Below, one piece after another: positions 6,953 to 15,699 of a stretch of 64,000 bases of DNA. The first letter of the stretch is position 1. Every line of letters starts with the position of its first letter. The stretch covers positions 1,426,001 through 1,490,000 of the forward strand of contig NZ_CP073343.1 of the NCBI RefSeq assembly GCF_024397855.1. The letters run 5' to 3'. Source of the stretch: Marinomonas rhizomae. GTDB taxonomy: Bacteria > Pseudomonadota > Gammaproteobacteria > Pseudomonadales > Marinomonadaceae. The position numbers and the translations under genes are program-made. The notes beneath the pieces were generated by a model that saw only the letters and a program-made list of their open reading frames with translations, had not been told where the DNA came from and made no database searches.

Positions 6953-7288
6953 ATGGAAATGTCTATGTGGCTGGCGCTTGCTAGCATTGCCATTGGTACC
7001 TATTTAATTCGTCTTTTACCCTATGTTTGGATGAAGCGAAGCTTGGCGAAAAGACAAACGGAGGACGGCGTTGGCTCAATGCCAACTTGGTTAACCATTT
7101 TGGGGCCAACCATGATCGCAGCGATGTTTGGCACTTCTTTAGTGCCGACGCATTCTGGTTCCTTGTCTTGGTTCGCGACTGGCGTCGGGATACTGGTTAC
7201 TTACGGTGTTTGGACGCGAACGCGATCCATGGGATTGCCTATTTTATTTGGGGTCGTGGCATTTGGAATGGTGACCTTGGTGTTTTAG
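6953..7288 (+). CDS. azlD: AzlD-family small subunit of the branched-chain amino acid exporter
   Basis: This 111-residue protein has three to four membrane segments, with the AzlD-typical TYLIRLLPYVWMKR near the N-terminus, a central MPTWLTILGPTMIAAMFG, and a hydrophobic C-terminal tail. Length and position directly after azlC fit the family. The ATG at 6953 lies after GGGAGAGCG. It completes the three-gene regulator-exporter operon; no clear terminator is seen in the 128 bases before the next gene. Confidence 0.9.
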   Translation: MEMSMWLALASIAIGTYLIRLLPYVWMKRSLAKRQTEDGVGSMPTWLTILGPTMIAAMFGTSLVPTHSGSLSWFATGVGILVTYGVWTRTRSMGLPILFGVVAFGMVTLVF

Positions 7289-7416
7289 TTCGTCGTTCAA
7301 TGAGTGACAGTCATACTAAGTTCTGCATAATACCTTCGAAATTAGCTTTAATTTTTATTGGTATGGAAATAGAGTTGCGTTATCAAAGTTAGTCTAATAC
7401 GAAGAAGGATTATAAA

Positions 7417-7821
7417 ATGATTACGTTTAAAGGTGGTTGCCTGTGTCAGGCGGTTCGATATGAGACAACAGCGGAGCCGTTGAATCAGCGAGTGTGTCAT
7501 TGTCATGAATGTCAAAAAGCTATCGGTGCGGCTTTTAATGCACGCGTGTTAATGCGTATTGATGATGTGTCTATCACTGGGTCGATAAATACCTATTATT
7601 CTTCTGAAACGCTTGAACGAGGGTCTTGTTCACATTGTGGTTCAAGTGTGTTTTCTCGACGAGCTTCTGCTGGTGTTATTGGGTTGACGGTCGGCAGTAT
7701 GGATGATTCAACACTGTTTAAACCAGATATGCACTTTTGGGTGTCTTCTAAGCAGCCTTGGTTAGAATTAACCGATGGGCTTCCTCAGCACTTGGAAGCT
7801 CCGCCATCTAAAGGGTATTAA
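7417..7821 (+). CDS. GFA-domain (CENP-V/Gfa family) zinc protein
   Basis: The 134-residue protein has the zinc-binding cysteine pattern of the GFA fold: GGCLCQAVRY near the N-terminus, CHCHECQKAIGAAF around residues 28-41, and CSHCGSSVFSRR around 72-83. The family was named after a protein reported to help glutathione react with formaldehyde, but most members have no proven activity. A GAAGGAT precedes the ATG at 7417. It is probably a stand-alone gene. Confidence 0.85.
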   Translation: MITFKGGCLCQAVRYETTAEPLNQRVCHCHECQKAIGAAFNARVLMRIDDVSITGSINTYYSSETLERGSCSHCGSSVFSRRASAGVIGLTVGSMDDSTLFKPDMHFWVSSKQPWLELTDGLPQHLEAPPSKGY

Positions 7822-8222
7822 GCGTTTATTAGGTCTGGAATTTGGTCTGATTAGGCTAAATTCCAGTTTGCTTTGGGTGGCTTTTACTCCCTTTTGTCCA
7901 ACTTCTACAGCAACGACCTAGAGAGTAAAAAAACATTCCTCTGGTTTTGCTCGTTCTTGTGAATTTTTTTATTTTCTGACTTTCTCGATTCTAAATGGCT
8001 TTGTAAGCCTTTAGCTCAGTCGTTCGCATGGATACTGATTTTTTACTACTTTGATTCAGGTGTAATAACTGCTCAAAACATTTTTTCCGATAGATAGCAT
8101 CTTGCTTCCACTCCCTGTACATTGGTTGCTCGGTCTGTTTCTTTATTAAGATCAATATTGGCTACTTACAAAGCCTACCAGTGTTATTTCCTGCAATGTT
8201 AGCGTTCAAATAGGAGTGCTCG
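7822..8222. other. Intergenic region with an inverted repeat
   Basis: About 400 bases without a gene. An inverted repeat (CTGGAATTT at 7835-7843, AAATTCCAG at 7858-7866) right after the GFA gene could act as a terminator, although no run of T follows closely. The rest is AT-rich and presumably contains the promoter of the gene at 8223; no convincing -35/-10 pair was picked out. Confidence 0.45.
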
Positions 8223-8912
8223 ATGCAAGCTAAGTTTACCGTTCAAATCGATTCCTTTAAGAAAATTAGCAAGATTCCAAACGCGTGGTCTGACGAAGAT
8301 TATCGTGCTCTTTTGAGCATTATGGATTTCGAGGATGACGTAGAGAAGATGGATGCGGCAGAGCTGCGCGAGATGTGCATGATGTCACTCAATGACCTTG
8401 GGCCTGCGGACGCCGCCAAGGCTGTAATGACGCATTTATTTCCAGAGTTGGCAGAAGGCAAAATAGACCAAGTCAGCCACGATATGGTGGATGATCGTTC
8501 ATGGGAAGAGTATGCCGACTGTCTGCTACATGAGCGTTTCTTTAATGCGTATGGTTTATTGCGTGAAGCTTTTAATGGCATATTTGCGAACCCTACTGGT
8601 GTTGAGCTTGCGCTGACAGTAACCGCGGCTCATGCAGAAGATATGGCGATATTTGATGAATCGTTGCATTCATCCATTGTGCGTTTATTGGCGAATGGGC
8701 AAGGCGATGATGCGCTGATTAATCGTTTATACGAAGACCAAATCAAAGGCACACACTTCCCAGAAGCGCCGGGTCTTGTTTGGCAGCTTAAGCAAGTTGC
8801 AGACGAAGGTACAACACGCCAGTTTAGCTTGGTAAGTTCCTATTTCTGGATGGAGAACTTCGAGCAGGTGGAAAGCTTTGAAGCCGAATCTCATGCGGAT
8901 GTAGAAGAATAA
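8223..8912 (+). CDS. Conserved hypothetical acidic protein
   Basis: The 229-residue protein is acidic and probably all-helical, with no signal peptide or membrane segment and few cysteines. Phrases such as DAAELREMCMMSLNDLGPADAAKAV and the long SWEEYADCLLHERFFNAYGLLREAF suggest a soluble helical-repeat fold. I do not recognise a named family. The ATG at 8223 follows AGGAGTGCTCG, a good ribosome site. It is a single-gene unit closed by the terminator at 8951-8981. Confidence 0.75.
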   Translation: MQAKFTVQIDSFKKISKIPNAWSDEDYRALLSIMDFEDDVEKMDAAELREMCMMSLNDLGPADAAKAVMTHLFPELAEGKIDQVSHDMVDDRSWEEYADCLLHERFFNAYGLLREAFNGIFANPTGVELALTVTAAHAEDMAIFDESLHSSIVRLLANGQGDDALINRLYEDQIKGTHFPEAPGLVWQLKQVADEGTTRQFSLVSSYFWMENFEQVESFEAESHADVEE

Positions 8913-8950
8913 CTTAGTGGCGTGAGTTGAATCGAGTGAGTTAAGACGAC

Positions 8951-8981
8951 AAAAAGCGGATCAAATGATTCGCTTTTTTAT
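8951..8981 (+). terminator. Rho-independent terminator after the hypothetical gene
   Basis: AAAAAGCG (8951-8958) pairs with CGCTTTTT (8971-8978), with inner GATC and GATT around a short loop, followed by TTATTTTT. It sits about 40 bases after the stop of the gene at 8223-8912. Confidence 0.85.
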
Positions 8982-9063
8982 TTTTCAAGGTTGGTAAACA
9001 CGCCATATTTCGATTTAATCTCGTTCTGTTTATGAATGAAAGCACGTAATCACGAGGCTCAAA

Positions 9064-9510
9064 ATGACCAATTCACCGATCCAAATCGTTTGTCAAAGCT
9101 GCAGAACAAAGAACCGTGTGCCGAAAGACAAGCTGGGTAATAAGCCTCTTTGTGGCAAGTGTAAAAAGCCTGTTCTCTCTATCAGTCCAATTATGGGCGG
9201 TGATAATAATTTTAAACGTTATATCACAGACAATGACTTACCTGTGGTTGTCGATTTTTGGGCATCTTGGTGCGGACCATGTCAGCAATTCGCGCCTATT
9301 TTCGAGCAAGTAGCCAGCGAGATGTCGACAAAAGCTTGTTTCTTGAAGTTAGATACTGAGCAGAACCAAACGACGGCTGGTGGTTATAATATTCGTTCTA
9401 TTCCGACTTTGATGATCTTCCATCATGGCAAAGAAGTGGCTCGTTTATCTGGCGCTTTGCCAAAAGCACAGTTTCAACAATGGTTAGCGCAGAACTTGCC
9501 TGCTATCTAA
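9064..9510 (+). CDS. trxC: Thioredoxin 2
   Basis: The 148-residue protein has an N-terminal zinc ribbon (Cys10, Cys13, Cys30, Cys33) followed by a thioredoxin domain with the active-site WCGPC (Cys70 and Cys73), the cis-proline loop SIPTLMIFHHGKE and a C-terminal helix. This zinc-plus-Trx layout defines thioredoxin 2, a cytosolic disulfide reductase induced by oxidative stress in E. coli. The ATG at 9064 matches the family start. Its neighbours point away, so it is a single gene. Confidence 0.95.
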   Translation: MTNSPIQIVCQSCRTKNRVPKDKLGNKPLCGKCKKPVLSISPIMGGDNNFKRYITDNDLPVVVDFWASWCGPCQQFAPIFEQVASEMSTKACFLKLDTEQNQTTAGGYNIRSIPTLMIFHHGKEVARLSGALPKAQFQQWLAQNLPAI

Positions 9511-9534
9511 CATATGTTTGATATTAGTTAGGTA

Positions 9535-9792
9535 TTAAACACTGGTGTCAAAATACATTTCTACAAACTTTTCGTATAGCACTTCTTCTGTTTCGCGTCT
9601 GTTTGGATCGGGTTTAACGCAGTCGATAGGGCAGACGGCGACACAGGTGGGTTGGTCGTAGTGACCAACGCACTCTGTGCATTTATCTGGATCAATGACA
9701 TAAATCTTGGCGCCCATGGTGATGGCGTCGTTCGGACATTCTGGTTCGCACATGTCGCAGTTTATGCATCGATCATTGATTAATAGTGCCAT
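9535..9792 (-). CDS. yfhL: YfhL-type 2[4Fe-4S] ferredoxin
   Basis: The 85-residue protein opens MALLINDRCINCDMCEPECPNDAI, with one CxxCxxCxxxCP cluster, and carries a second CTECVGHYDQPTCVAVCP cluster with the enlarged spacing typical of the YfhL/Alvin group. It is a soluble low-potential electron carrier. It lies 10 bases downstream of the U32 peptidase-like gene on the same strand, so the two are probably co-transcribed. Confidence 0.92.
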   Translation of the reverse strand: MALLINDRCINCDMCEPECPNDAITMGAKIYVIDPDKCTECVGHYDQPTCVAVCPIDCVKPDPNRRETEEVLYEKFVEMYFDTSV

Positions 9793-9802
9793 TGCTTTGT
9801 CT

Positions 9803-11164
9803 CTATGCCGTCGCGCTGGCGTGAGGCTGGCGGGTGGTTTGTCCTTCCGATAGGTTTCTCATTAGGATCCCCATGGAAGCATCAATACCTGGCGGGCAAG
9901 GAATAGACACCACATGACCACTGCCTTTTGCTACGTCGATAGGGCGACCTTGTTTGTCATTTAGTTCGCTTAATGCAAAAGTGACATTGCCTTTTGGTGT
10001 CATCAGTTCCAATGAGTCGCCAACACTGAAGCGGTTCTTCACTTCAATAGTGAGTGAGTCTTCGTTGGTTGCAATGACTTCACCGACAAACTGCTGTTTG
10101 TCACTGATGGAATTACCTGTTTCATAGTTTTGTAGGTCCACATGACGATGGCGTTGCAAGAAGCCATCTGTGTAACCACGGTTTGCTAGGTTATCTAAGC
10201 TGCTCATGAGACTGGCATCAAAAGGGCGACCTGCGACGGCGTCATTAATGGCTTTGCGATAGATTTGTGCCGTTCTGGCGCAGTAATAAAAAGACTTTGT
10301 ACGACCTTCCACTTTTAGAGAATGTACGCCCATTTTTACGAGTCGTTCAACGTGTTGAATGGCGCGTAAATCTTTAGAGTTCATGATGTAAGTGCCATGT
10401 TCGTCTTCAAACGCAGGCATATATTCGTCTGGACGACCGCGTTCTTGTAACAAAAATAGCTGATCTGTTGGTTCTTGGATTTGCACTGAAGCTGCACTGC
10501 TGGCAATGATCTGACCTGTTTCGTCTTGTGTTGCTTCGTGGGCGTTGTATTCCCATCGGCAGGCATTAGTGCAAGCGCCTTGGTTTGGGTCGCGTTTGTT
10601 CATGTAACCCGATAACAGGCAGCGGCCAGAGTAGGCCATACACAACGCACCATGAACGAAGACTTCCAACTCCATGTCGGGTACTTTCAAGCGAATTTCT
10701 TCGATCTCATCAAGAGACAATTCACGAGATAAAATGACGCGAGAAATACCTTGTTGTTGCCAGAATTTCACCGTGGCCCAATTGACCGCGTTGGCTTGTA
10801 CGGACAGATGAATGGCTTGATCGGGAAAGGCTTCGCGAACCATCATTATTAAGCCTGGATCAGACATGATGAGCGCGTCTGGTTTGAGGTCAATAACTGG
10901 CGCTAGGTCTTGTAAGTAGGTTTTCAGTTTCGCGTTATGGGGCGCGATATTGCTGACAACATACAGCTTTTTACCCAGTTCATGGGCTTCATTAATACCA
11001 ATGCCCAGCTTTTCTAAATCAAACTCGTTATTGCGTACTCTTAAAGAGTAGCGCGGTTGCCCTGCGTAAACAGCATCTGCGCCATAGGCGAAGGCATAAC
11101 GTAGGTTTTTTAACGAACCTGCTGGGGAGAGCAATTCTGGCATGAGGATTTTTTCTTGAGACAT
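9803..11164 (-). CDS. trhP: TrhP/YegQ, U32 peptidase-like tRNA hydroxylation protein
   Basis: The protein closely follows E. coli YegQ (TrhP), which takes part in making 5-hydroxyuridine at position 34 of tRNAs. Clear family segments are ELLSPAGSLKNLRYAFAYGADAVYAGQPRYS at the start, VFVHGALCMAYSGRCLLSGYMNKRDPNQGACTNACRW in the middle (the cysteine set thought to hold an iron-sulfur cluster) and EDEHGTYIMNSKDLRAI. The start was placed at the ATG at 11164 (MSQEKILMPELL); the frame continues to 11221, but that adds residues not expected in the family. The ferredoxin gene just downstream could supply electrons. Confidence 0.92.
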   Translation of the reverse strand: MSQEKILMPELLSPAGSLKNLRYAFAYGADAVYAGQPRYSLRVRNNEFDLEKLGIGINEAHELGKKLYVVSNIAPHNAKLKTYLQDLAPVIDLKPDALIMSDPGLIMMVREAFPDQAIHLSVQANAVNWATVKFWQQQGISRVILSRELSLDEIEEIRLKVPDMELEVFVHGALCMAYSGRCLLSGYMNKRDPNQGACTNACRWEYNAHEATQDETGQIIASSAASVQIQEPTDQLFLLQERGRPDEYMPAFEDEHGTYIMNSKDLRAIQHVERLVKMGVHSLKVEGRTKSFYYCARTAQIYRKAINDAVAGRPFDASLMSSLDNLANRGYTDGFLQRHRHVDLQNYETGNSISDKQQFVGEVIATNEDSLTIEVKNRFSVGDSLELMTPKGNVTFALSELNDKQGRPIDVAKGSGHVVSIPCPPGIDASMGILMRNLSEGQTTRQPHASATA

Positions 11165-11319
11165 GAGGTTCACCGATCGATCAAAACGGGCGGAGTTTAC
11201 CTGCGTGTTAATTGAACTCAAGCTCTGAGGGCGGGATTAATCGTCTAATTAAGACCTGCTTGATCTAGGTCAAAATGCCTATCTGGAATGAGGTGTTTGG
11301 CGACTAATCAAACGAGCAA

Positions 11320-11470
11320 AACCCCCTCCCAACCTCCCCCTTGGCAGGGGGAGGAGCTAAGGGCATGTTCCAGTCCCTTCCCCTTATTAAGGGGAAGGTT
11401 AGGATGGGGTTGTTACTTTGTCGCAAATTCACTACCTCCCAGCCTTTTAGTGGGGGAGGGTTTGGCGGGC
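11320..11470. repeat. CCCTCCC-rich palindromic intergenic repeats
   Basis: Between trhP and the receptor gene lie linked inverted repeats: CCTCCCCCTTGGCAGGGGGAGG (about 11334-11354), CCTTCCCCTTATTAAGGGGAAGG (11376-11398) and CTCCCAGCCTTTTAGTGGGGGAG (11436-11458). They can form stable G/C stems. A related element lies at 52471-52510. A 91-codon plus-strand frame across this block is low-complexity and is not regarded as a gene. Confidence 0.75.
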
Positions 11471-11492
11471 TTTATTTCCTCACTTTTGTTGA

Positions 11493-13655
11493 TTAAAAAT
11501 CGTACGCGGCAGAAAGGTAAACGCGACGACGTTCACCGACGAATGAACCAATTTTTTCGGTGAAGCCGCTGACAGCGTATTCTTTATCAAGCAAGTTTTT
11601 GATGTTTAGCTGGAATCGCCAATCTTGCCATCGTGTCTGCCATGACATGTCGTAGACGGTGTAAGGTTTTACGGTTTGACCCTGTCTGTTTATCTGGTCG
11701 CTAACGAAATCGGCTCCAAAGGCAATAGAGGAGTTTATGCTAGGGAAGTCGTATCGTGTCCACAAACCGAGTTGGTGATAAGGCGCGTTAGAAAAACGAT
11801 CTCCGTCGGCGTATTGAATACCGTCGTTGGCTTCTTTTACGATGGCGTCATTGTAAGCGTAACTTAGATTGGCTACCCAGCGAGGGGTTATGTCTGCCAT
11901 GATATCTAGCTCAACTCCTTGACTGCGAACTTTACCAAATGAAACCAGCAAGTTGCTATCATTTGGGTCTTCTTGCAGGATGTTTTCACGGGTGATGTGG
12001 TAAGCCGCTAGGTTTACGTTTAAACGGTTGTTAAACCAATAACTGCGAACACCGACTTCGATTTGTTGGCTTTTTTCTGGGTCAAATAAGCGGCCATCGG
12101 CTGATTTTTGTTGGTCTGCGGCGTCTTGTGGAACGAATCCGGTAGAGAACGACGTATAAGGTTTCCAGTTGTCATTGATTTTATACGTCGCACCAACTCG
12201 GCTGGAGTAGCCTGTGTCGTTGTAGTCTTGCTTGACGTTGTTGGATGTGTGGTCTTGGTATTCTTCTTCAAAGCGGTCAATGCGAGCGCCAGCGAGTAAG
12301 TCTAGTTGATTGGTTACTTTCCATTGATCTTGAACATACAAACCAATTTGATCCGTTGTTGTGGTTTCATCGGTTTTTAAGTGCATGGTGTAGCTATTAA
12401 CATCATCTTGTCCGTAGATAGGGTTAGTTAGGCTAAGATTGGAAACGCCATCGGCTTTGTTTGCATAGCTGTATAGAAAGCTATTTTTCTGGTGGAAATA
12501 GTCGCTTCCGACTAGCAGAGTATGATCGCCTAATTCGGCGATTAAATTACCTGCAAGCGTAATGCCTTTGCGAGTACGGACTTGGTCACGATATTGTCGT
12601 TGCGTGGTATCTGCAGCGCCATCGCTATTGCTATCTATCAGTTTGTTTATTTCATGATATTTCTGGGCTTCGGTGTTTTCGAAGTAACGAACTGAGAGGT
12701 TGCTGTCCAGCCATGAGTTGATGCTGTGGTCTAGGCGAGTCTGAAAGACTTGTGCATCGAGCTCTTGGTAATCACCTTTTTCGTTATTGTTCCAAGAAGT
12801 ATCCGCTAAGAAATTACCATTGTCATCAGTCGGAATACCTCGTAAACGCGCTCCAGAAATGTATTGATGAATGTCTGTGTATTGAACGGTAAGAGTGTTG
12901 TTTTCATCGATGTCCCAAGCATAACCAAGGTCAATAATCTGGTTTTCTTCTTCCACATTGTTTCGGTAGGAATCTTGACCGTCGGAGTAGATTCCAACAC
13001 GGTAGCGTTGCGAGGCGTCTTCATTGGCTGGGCCAGAGGATTCGATGCTACCACTTAGGAAGTCTTTATTACCCGCGCTGATTTTGAGGGTGTTTTTCTG
13101 TTCATACGTCGGTTTTTTCGTCACATAGTTTACGACACCGCCAGGTTCACCCGCGCCGTAGATTGCGCCAGATGGGCCTTTGAGGACTTGTATTTGCTCA
13201 ATGGTAAACAGTTGAGGAATAGAGAAGTCACCAAATGGGTCGCCTTTAAGGCCGTCGTACAAGACTTCGTCTTGGCTAAAGCCGCGTAAGGTTACAGTGG
13301 ATACGTTGTTTTGCGACATGCCAGATATTGAGCGATACAAATCTGTGATTTGTCGTGCGGCTTGGTCTTCAATCAAGGATTCTGTCACCACTTGAACAGA
13401 CTGAGGCGTTTCATCAATCGGCGTGGCGGTGCGAGTAGCAAGTGCTGCTTCATCTTCCTTGTAGTAAGACAGTGCGCGGCCTTGTACCTGAAGAGTCTGA
13501 AGTTCTATGTTGGATCCATCCTTAACGTTGTTATCTCCATCATTGAGATAACTGTCTTGTGTGATGTCATTTGCGGTATTTTCGGCAAAAATCACAGTAG
13601 AAAAAACAAGCGCTCCGCATGCTTGCATCATCATTAAGGTGGTTCTTAAGGTCAT
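11493..13655 (-). CDS. TonB-dependent siderophore receptor
   Basis: The 720-residue outer-membrane protein begins with a cleavable signal peptide (residues 1-24, ending VFSTVIFA). A plug domain follows (SVQVVTESLIEDQAARQITDLYRSISGM, then VLKGPSGAIYGAGEPGGVVNYVTKKP), and then a 22-stranded-type barrel ending in the aromatic strand RRVYLSAAYDF. The plug motifs are those of the siderophore group that includes FhuA and FpvA-like receptors. The ligand, probably a ferric hydroxamate, is not determined. A promoter with an overlapping Fur-like site lies upstream. No siderophore biosynthesis genes are nearby. Confidence 0.9.
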   Translation of the reverse strand: MTLRTTLMMMQACGALVFSTVIFAENTANDITQDSYLNDGDNNVKDGSNIELQTLQVQGRALSYYKEDEAALATRTATPIDETPQSVQVVTESLIEDQAARQITDLYRSISGMSQNNVSTVTLRGFSQDEVLYDGLKGDPFGDFSIPQLFTIEQIQVLKGPSGAIYGAGEPGGVVNYVTKKPTYEQKNTLKISAGNKDFLSGSIESSGPANEDASQRYRVGIYSDGQDSYRNNVEEENQIIDLGYAWDIDENNTLTVQYTDIHQYISGARLRGIPTDDNGNFLADTSWNNNEKGDYQELDAQVFQTRLDHSINSWLDSNLSVRYFENTEAQKYHEINKLIDSNSDGAADTTQRQYRDQVRTRKGITLAGNLIAELGDHTLLVGSDYFHQKNSFLYSYANKADGVSNLSLTNPIYGQDDVNSYTMHLKTDETTTTDQIGLYVQDQWKVTNQLDLLAGARIDRFEEEYQDHTSNNVKQDYNDTGYSSRVGATYKINDNWKPYTSFSTGFVPQDAADQQKSADGRLFDPEKSQQIEVGVRSYWFNNRLNVNLAAYHITRENILQEDPNDSNLLVSFGKVRSQGVELDIMADITPRWVANLSYAYNDAIVKEANDGIQYADGDRFSNAPYHQLGLWTRYDFPSINSSIAFGADFVSDQINRQGQTVKPYTVYDMSWQTRWQDWRFQLNIKNLLDKEYAVSGFTEKIGSFVGERRRVYLSAAYDF

Positions 13656-13687
13656 AGGTAAACCAAGTGTCAGTGAGTGAGTTGCGT

Positions 13688-13716
13688 ATAGTAGTGCTTA
13701 TGATAGTCGTTTTCAA
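13688..13716 (-). promoter_or_regulatory. Promoter with Fur-like box for the siderophore receptor
   Basis: On the minus strand TTGAAA (13711-13716) and TACTAT (13688-13693) are separated by exactly 17 bases. Between and over them lies GAAAACGACTATCATAAGC (13696-13714), which by my count matches 13 of 19 positions of the Fur consensus. The receptor ATG is about 33 bases downstream of the -10 box. Iron repression by Fur is the expected control for this gene class. Confidence 0.6.
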
Positions 13717-14022
13717 ATGGGGATGGGGGGTGAAGGAGTTTTATAAATCGTTTAGCACGGTAATTAAGTTAATGGGGATATTATAGATACTGAAACAGTA
13801 TTCTAATAAGGGTTGCTCATTACTTTACTGGCTTTTATATGTCACACAGTTCTTCTGTAATATTGAGCAAACCTGTTTTGAGTCTAATGATGGGGGCTTA
13901 TACTTAACACAATGTAGAGAGTTACCTTTTGATTTTATGATTCAGCACATTTATCAAAGCGGATAACTCTCTATCTTTTGAGTAGAACTATTAGGTTAGG
14001 TCGAAACTAATATAGCTAATCA
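13717..14022. other. Intergenic region with a widely spaced inverted repeat
   Basis: About 300 bases between the receptor promoter and the end of pdxH hold no gene. A 10-bp perfect inverted repeat (TAGAGAGTTA at 13915-13924, TAACTCTCTA at 13964-13973) brackets 39 bases. It lies downstream of pdxH, so it might form part of its transcript end, although no T run follows directly. Confidence 0.4.
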
Positions 14023-14664
14023 TTAAGGTGCTTTTCGAGTTCTTATCCAATCGTTATCTTTTTGGGTATAACAAATACGGTCATGAAGTCGGCTTGGTCG
14101 TCCTTGCCAGAACTCAATGAAACGGGGCTTTAGCACATAGCCGCCCCAGTTTTCAGGGCAGGGAACTTCTTGATTGTTGAACGCTTGTTCTTCAGCATCA
14201 AATGCCTTTTGCAGTGCGTCACGGCTAGGGATGACTGCGCTTTGTCTAGACGTTCTGGCTGCCAGCTGGCTTCCTCGTGGACGACTTGCAAAGTAGGTTT
14301 CTGAGGTTTCTCGAGATACTTTTTCTATGGTGCCTTCTATACGAACTTGGCGAGATAGAGCAGGCCAAAAAAAGGTCATACTGGCTTTGTTGTTTTGCGC
14401 CAATTGCTGGGCTTTTTCACTGTCGTAGTTTGTGAAAAAAGAAAACCCTGTGTCATTGCGTTGTTTCAATAACACTACACGAGAATGTGGCCAACCATCT
14501 AATCCAACGGTGCTTAATATCATTGCAGTTGGGTCATCAGGGCAGGACTCAATAGCTTTCTCTAGCCAAACGTCAAACAAATCCAGTGGGTTATTACCAG
14601 CCTGTTCTTCCAAAAGGTCGTCGAATTGGTAGTCACGACGAATAGAATGCAGATCTCTGTTCAT
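14023..14664 (-). CDS. pdxH: Pyridoxamine 5'-phosphate oxidase
   Basis: The 213-residue FMN enzyme oxidises pyridoxine or pyridoxamine phosphate to pyridoxal phosphate in the cytosol. Family segments include PHSRVVLLKQRNDTGFSFFTNYDSEKAQQL, the FFWPALSRQVRIEG strand, ASRPRGSQLAARTSRQSAVI and the C-terminal FWQGRPSRLHDRICY; it ends with the usual W-x-R-x-R-x-A-P (WIRTRKAP). Length is normal. It starts 2 bases after the coq7 stop and is the last gene of a coq7-pdxH pair. Confidence 0.96.
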   Translation of the reverse strand: MNRDLHSIRRDYQFDDLLEEQAGNNPLDLFDVWLEKAIESCPDDPTAMILSTVGLDGWPHSRVVLLKQRNDTGFSFFTNYDSEKAQQLAQNNKASMTFFWPALSRQVRIEGTIEKVSRETSETYFASRPRGSQLAARTSRQSAVIPSRDALQKAFDAEEQAFNNQEVPCPENWGGYVLKPRFIEFWQGRPSRLHDRICYTQKDNDWIRTRKAP

Positions 14665-14666
14665 GA

Positions 14667-15299
14667 TTAAATCCGGTAAGTGGTCGATGTCATAACTTTG
14701 GATACTTGAGTCATGATGGCCATAATAGGTTGTGGAAATTCGTATCCGCCTGCTTCCAGCGCCATTGCTTTATGTTTGGCTTCGTCTATGTGCATTTGCG
14801 TTAACACCGCTTTGCTTTTTTCATCTTGTGTTGGCAAGGTGGCCATGTGTTTTTCAAGATGAATGCAAACTTGGTCCTCTGTTGCTGCCACAAACCCTAG
14901 GCTGAGTTTGTCGCTAATCAGGCCTGCACCAGCACCAATCATAAACGATGCCCCATAGAACAATGGGTTCAAAATACTTGGTCTACTGCCTAAGTCATAA
15001 AGACGTTGCTCACACCAAACGAGATGGTCGATTTCTTCGTCTGCAGCGTGTTCCATTTCTTGGCGAACCTTGGCAAGTTTTGCTGTAGTGGCTTGTCCTG
15101 CATAGAGTGCCTGTGCGCATACTTCACCTGTATGGTTTATGCGCATTAGCCCAGATGAATGCTTGCGTTCGCTTTTATCCAGTTCGGCTTCTTCTAGTGT
15201 ATCCGCAGGAGAAGGTCGATTGGCGTTTGCCGCACTTGGCACAAGCGTCTGTAAGGCGCGATCAAACTGTAATACGGCCTTGTCTAGGAAAGAGATCAT
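14667..15299 (-). CDS. coq7: Coq7-type demethoxyubiquinone hydroxylase
   Basis: The 210-residue protein is a di-iron carboxylate enzyme that adds the last hydroxyl in ubiquinone synthesis. Iron ligands are visible in [18 protein letters not shown] (E-x-x-x...), [19 protein letters not shown] and the C-terminal [15 protein letters not shown]. It replaces UbiF, which E. coli uses for the step. The ATG at 15299 (MISFLDKAV) fits the family; the frame extends ten codons upstream with no support. It is followed directly by pdxH. Confidence 0.94.
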   Translation of the reverse strand: MISFLDKAVLQFDRALQTLVPSAANANRPSPADTLEEAELDKSERKHSSGLMRINHTGEVCAQALYAGQATTAKLAKVRQEMEHAADEEIDHLVWCEQRLYDLGSRPSILNPLFYGASFMIGAGAGLISDKLSLGFVAATEDQVCIHLEKHMATLPTQDEKSKAVLTQMHIDEAKHKAMALEAGGYEFPQPIMAIMTQVSKVMTSTTYRI

Positions 15300-15313
15300 T
15301 ATATTTCCCCTTA

Positions 15314-15655
15314 TTAACCTGGAGGCCATGTCATTGCGCGGCCACCGAGTACATGCATGTGGATATGGTAAACAGTTTGTCCACCCATTTCGTTGCAGTT
15401 CATGACCACCCGATAGCCTGCGTCGCTGATACCTTTCTGTTTTGCTATTTTGGCTGCGGTCGTTTGTAGCTTGCCAACCACTGGTGCATCTTCATCAGTC
15501 AGGTCATTTAATGTACTAATATGACGTTTCGGGATGACAAGGAAATGGGTGGGCGCTTTAGGCATTATGTCATCAAAGGCAATAACATCATCGTCTTCAA
15601 ATAAAACGGTTGCCGGAATGTCCCCTTTTACTATCTTGCAAAATAAACAGTCCAT
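15314..15655 (-). CDS. hinT: HIT-family nucleotide hydrolase (HinT-like)
   Basis: The 113-residue protein has [12 protein letters not shown] at its N-terminus and the histidine triad HIHMHVLGG near its C-terminus, ending TWPPG as HinT proteins do. HinT cleaves phosphoramidate bonds on purine nucleotides. The ATG at 15655 was chosen over the one at 15668-15670 because AAGGAG lies at the proper distance. It sits 15 bases upstream of coq7. Confidence 0.93.
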   Translation of the reverse strand: MDCLFCKIVKGDIPATVLFEDDDVIAFDDIMPKAPTHFLVIPKRHISTLNDLTDEDAPVVGKLQTTAAKIAKQKGISDAGYRVVMNCNEMGGQTVYHIHMHVLGGRAMTWPPG

Positions 15656-15699
15656 ATCATCTCCTTTCATTTGTATTATTCAAGTGTAGTGGTTTTGCT

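Noticed and set aside
11320..11470. Possible CRISPR-like array
   Set aside because: The repeats are inverted and of unequal length, with no regular spacers.
11288..11563. 91-codon plus-strand frame
   Set aside because: It crosses palindromic CCCTCCC repeats and overlaps the end of the receptor gene; low complexity.
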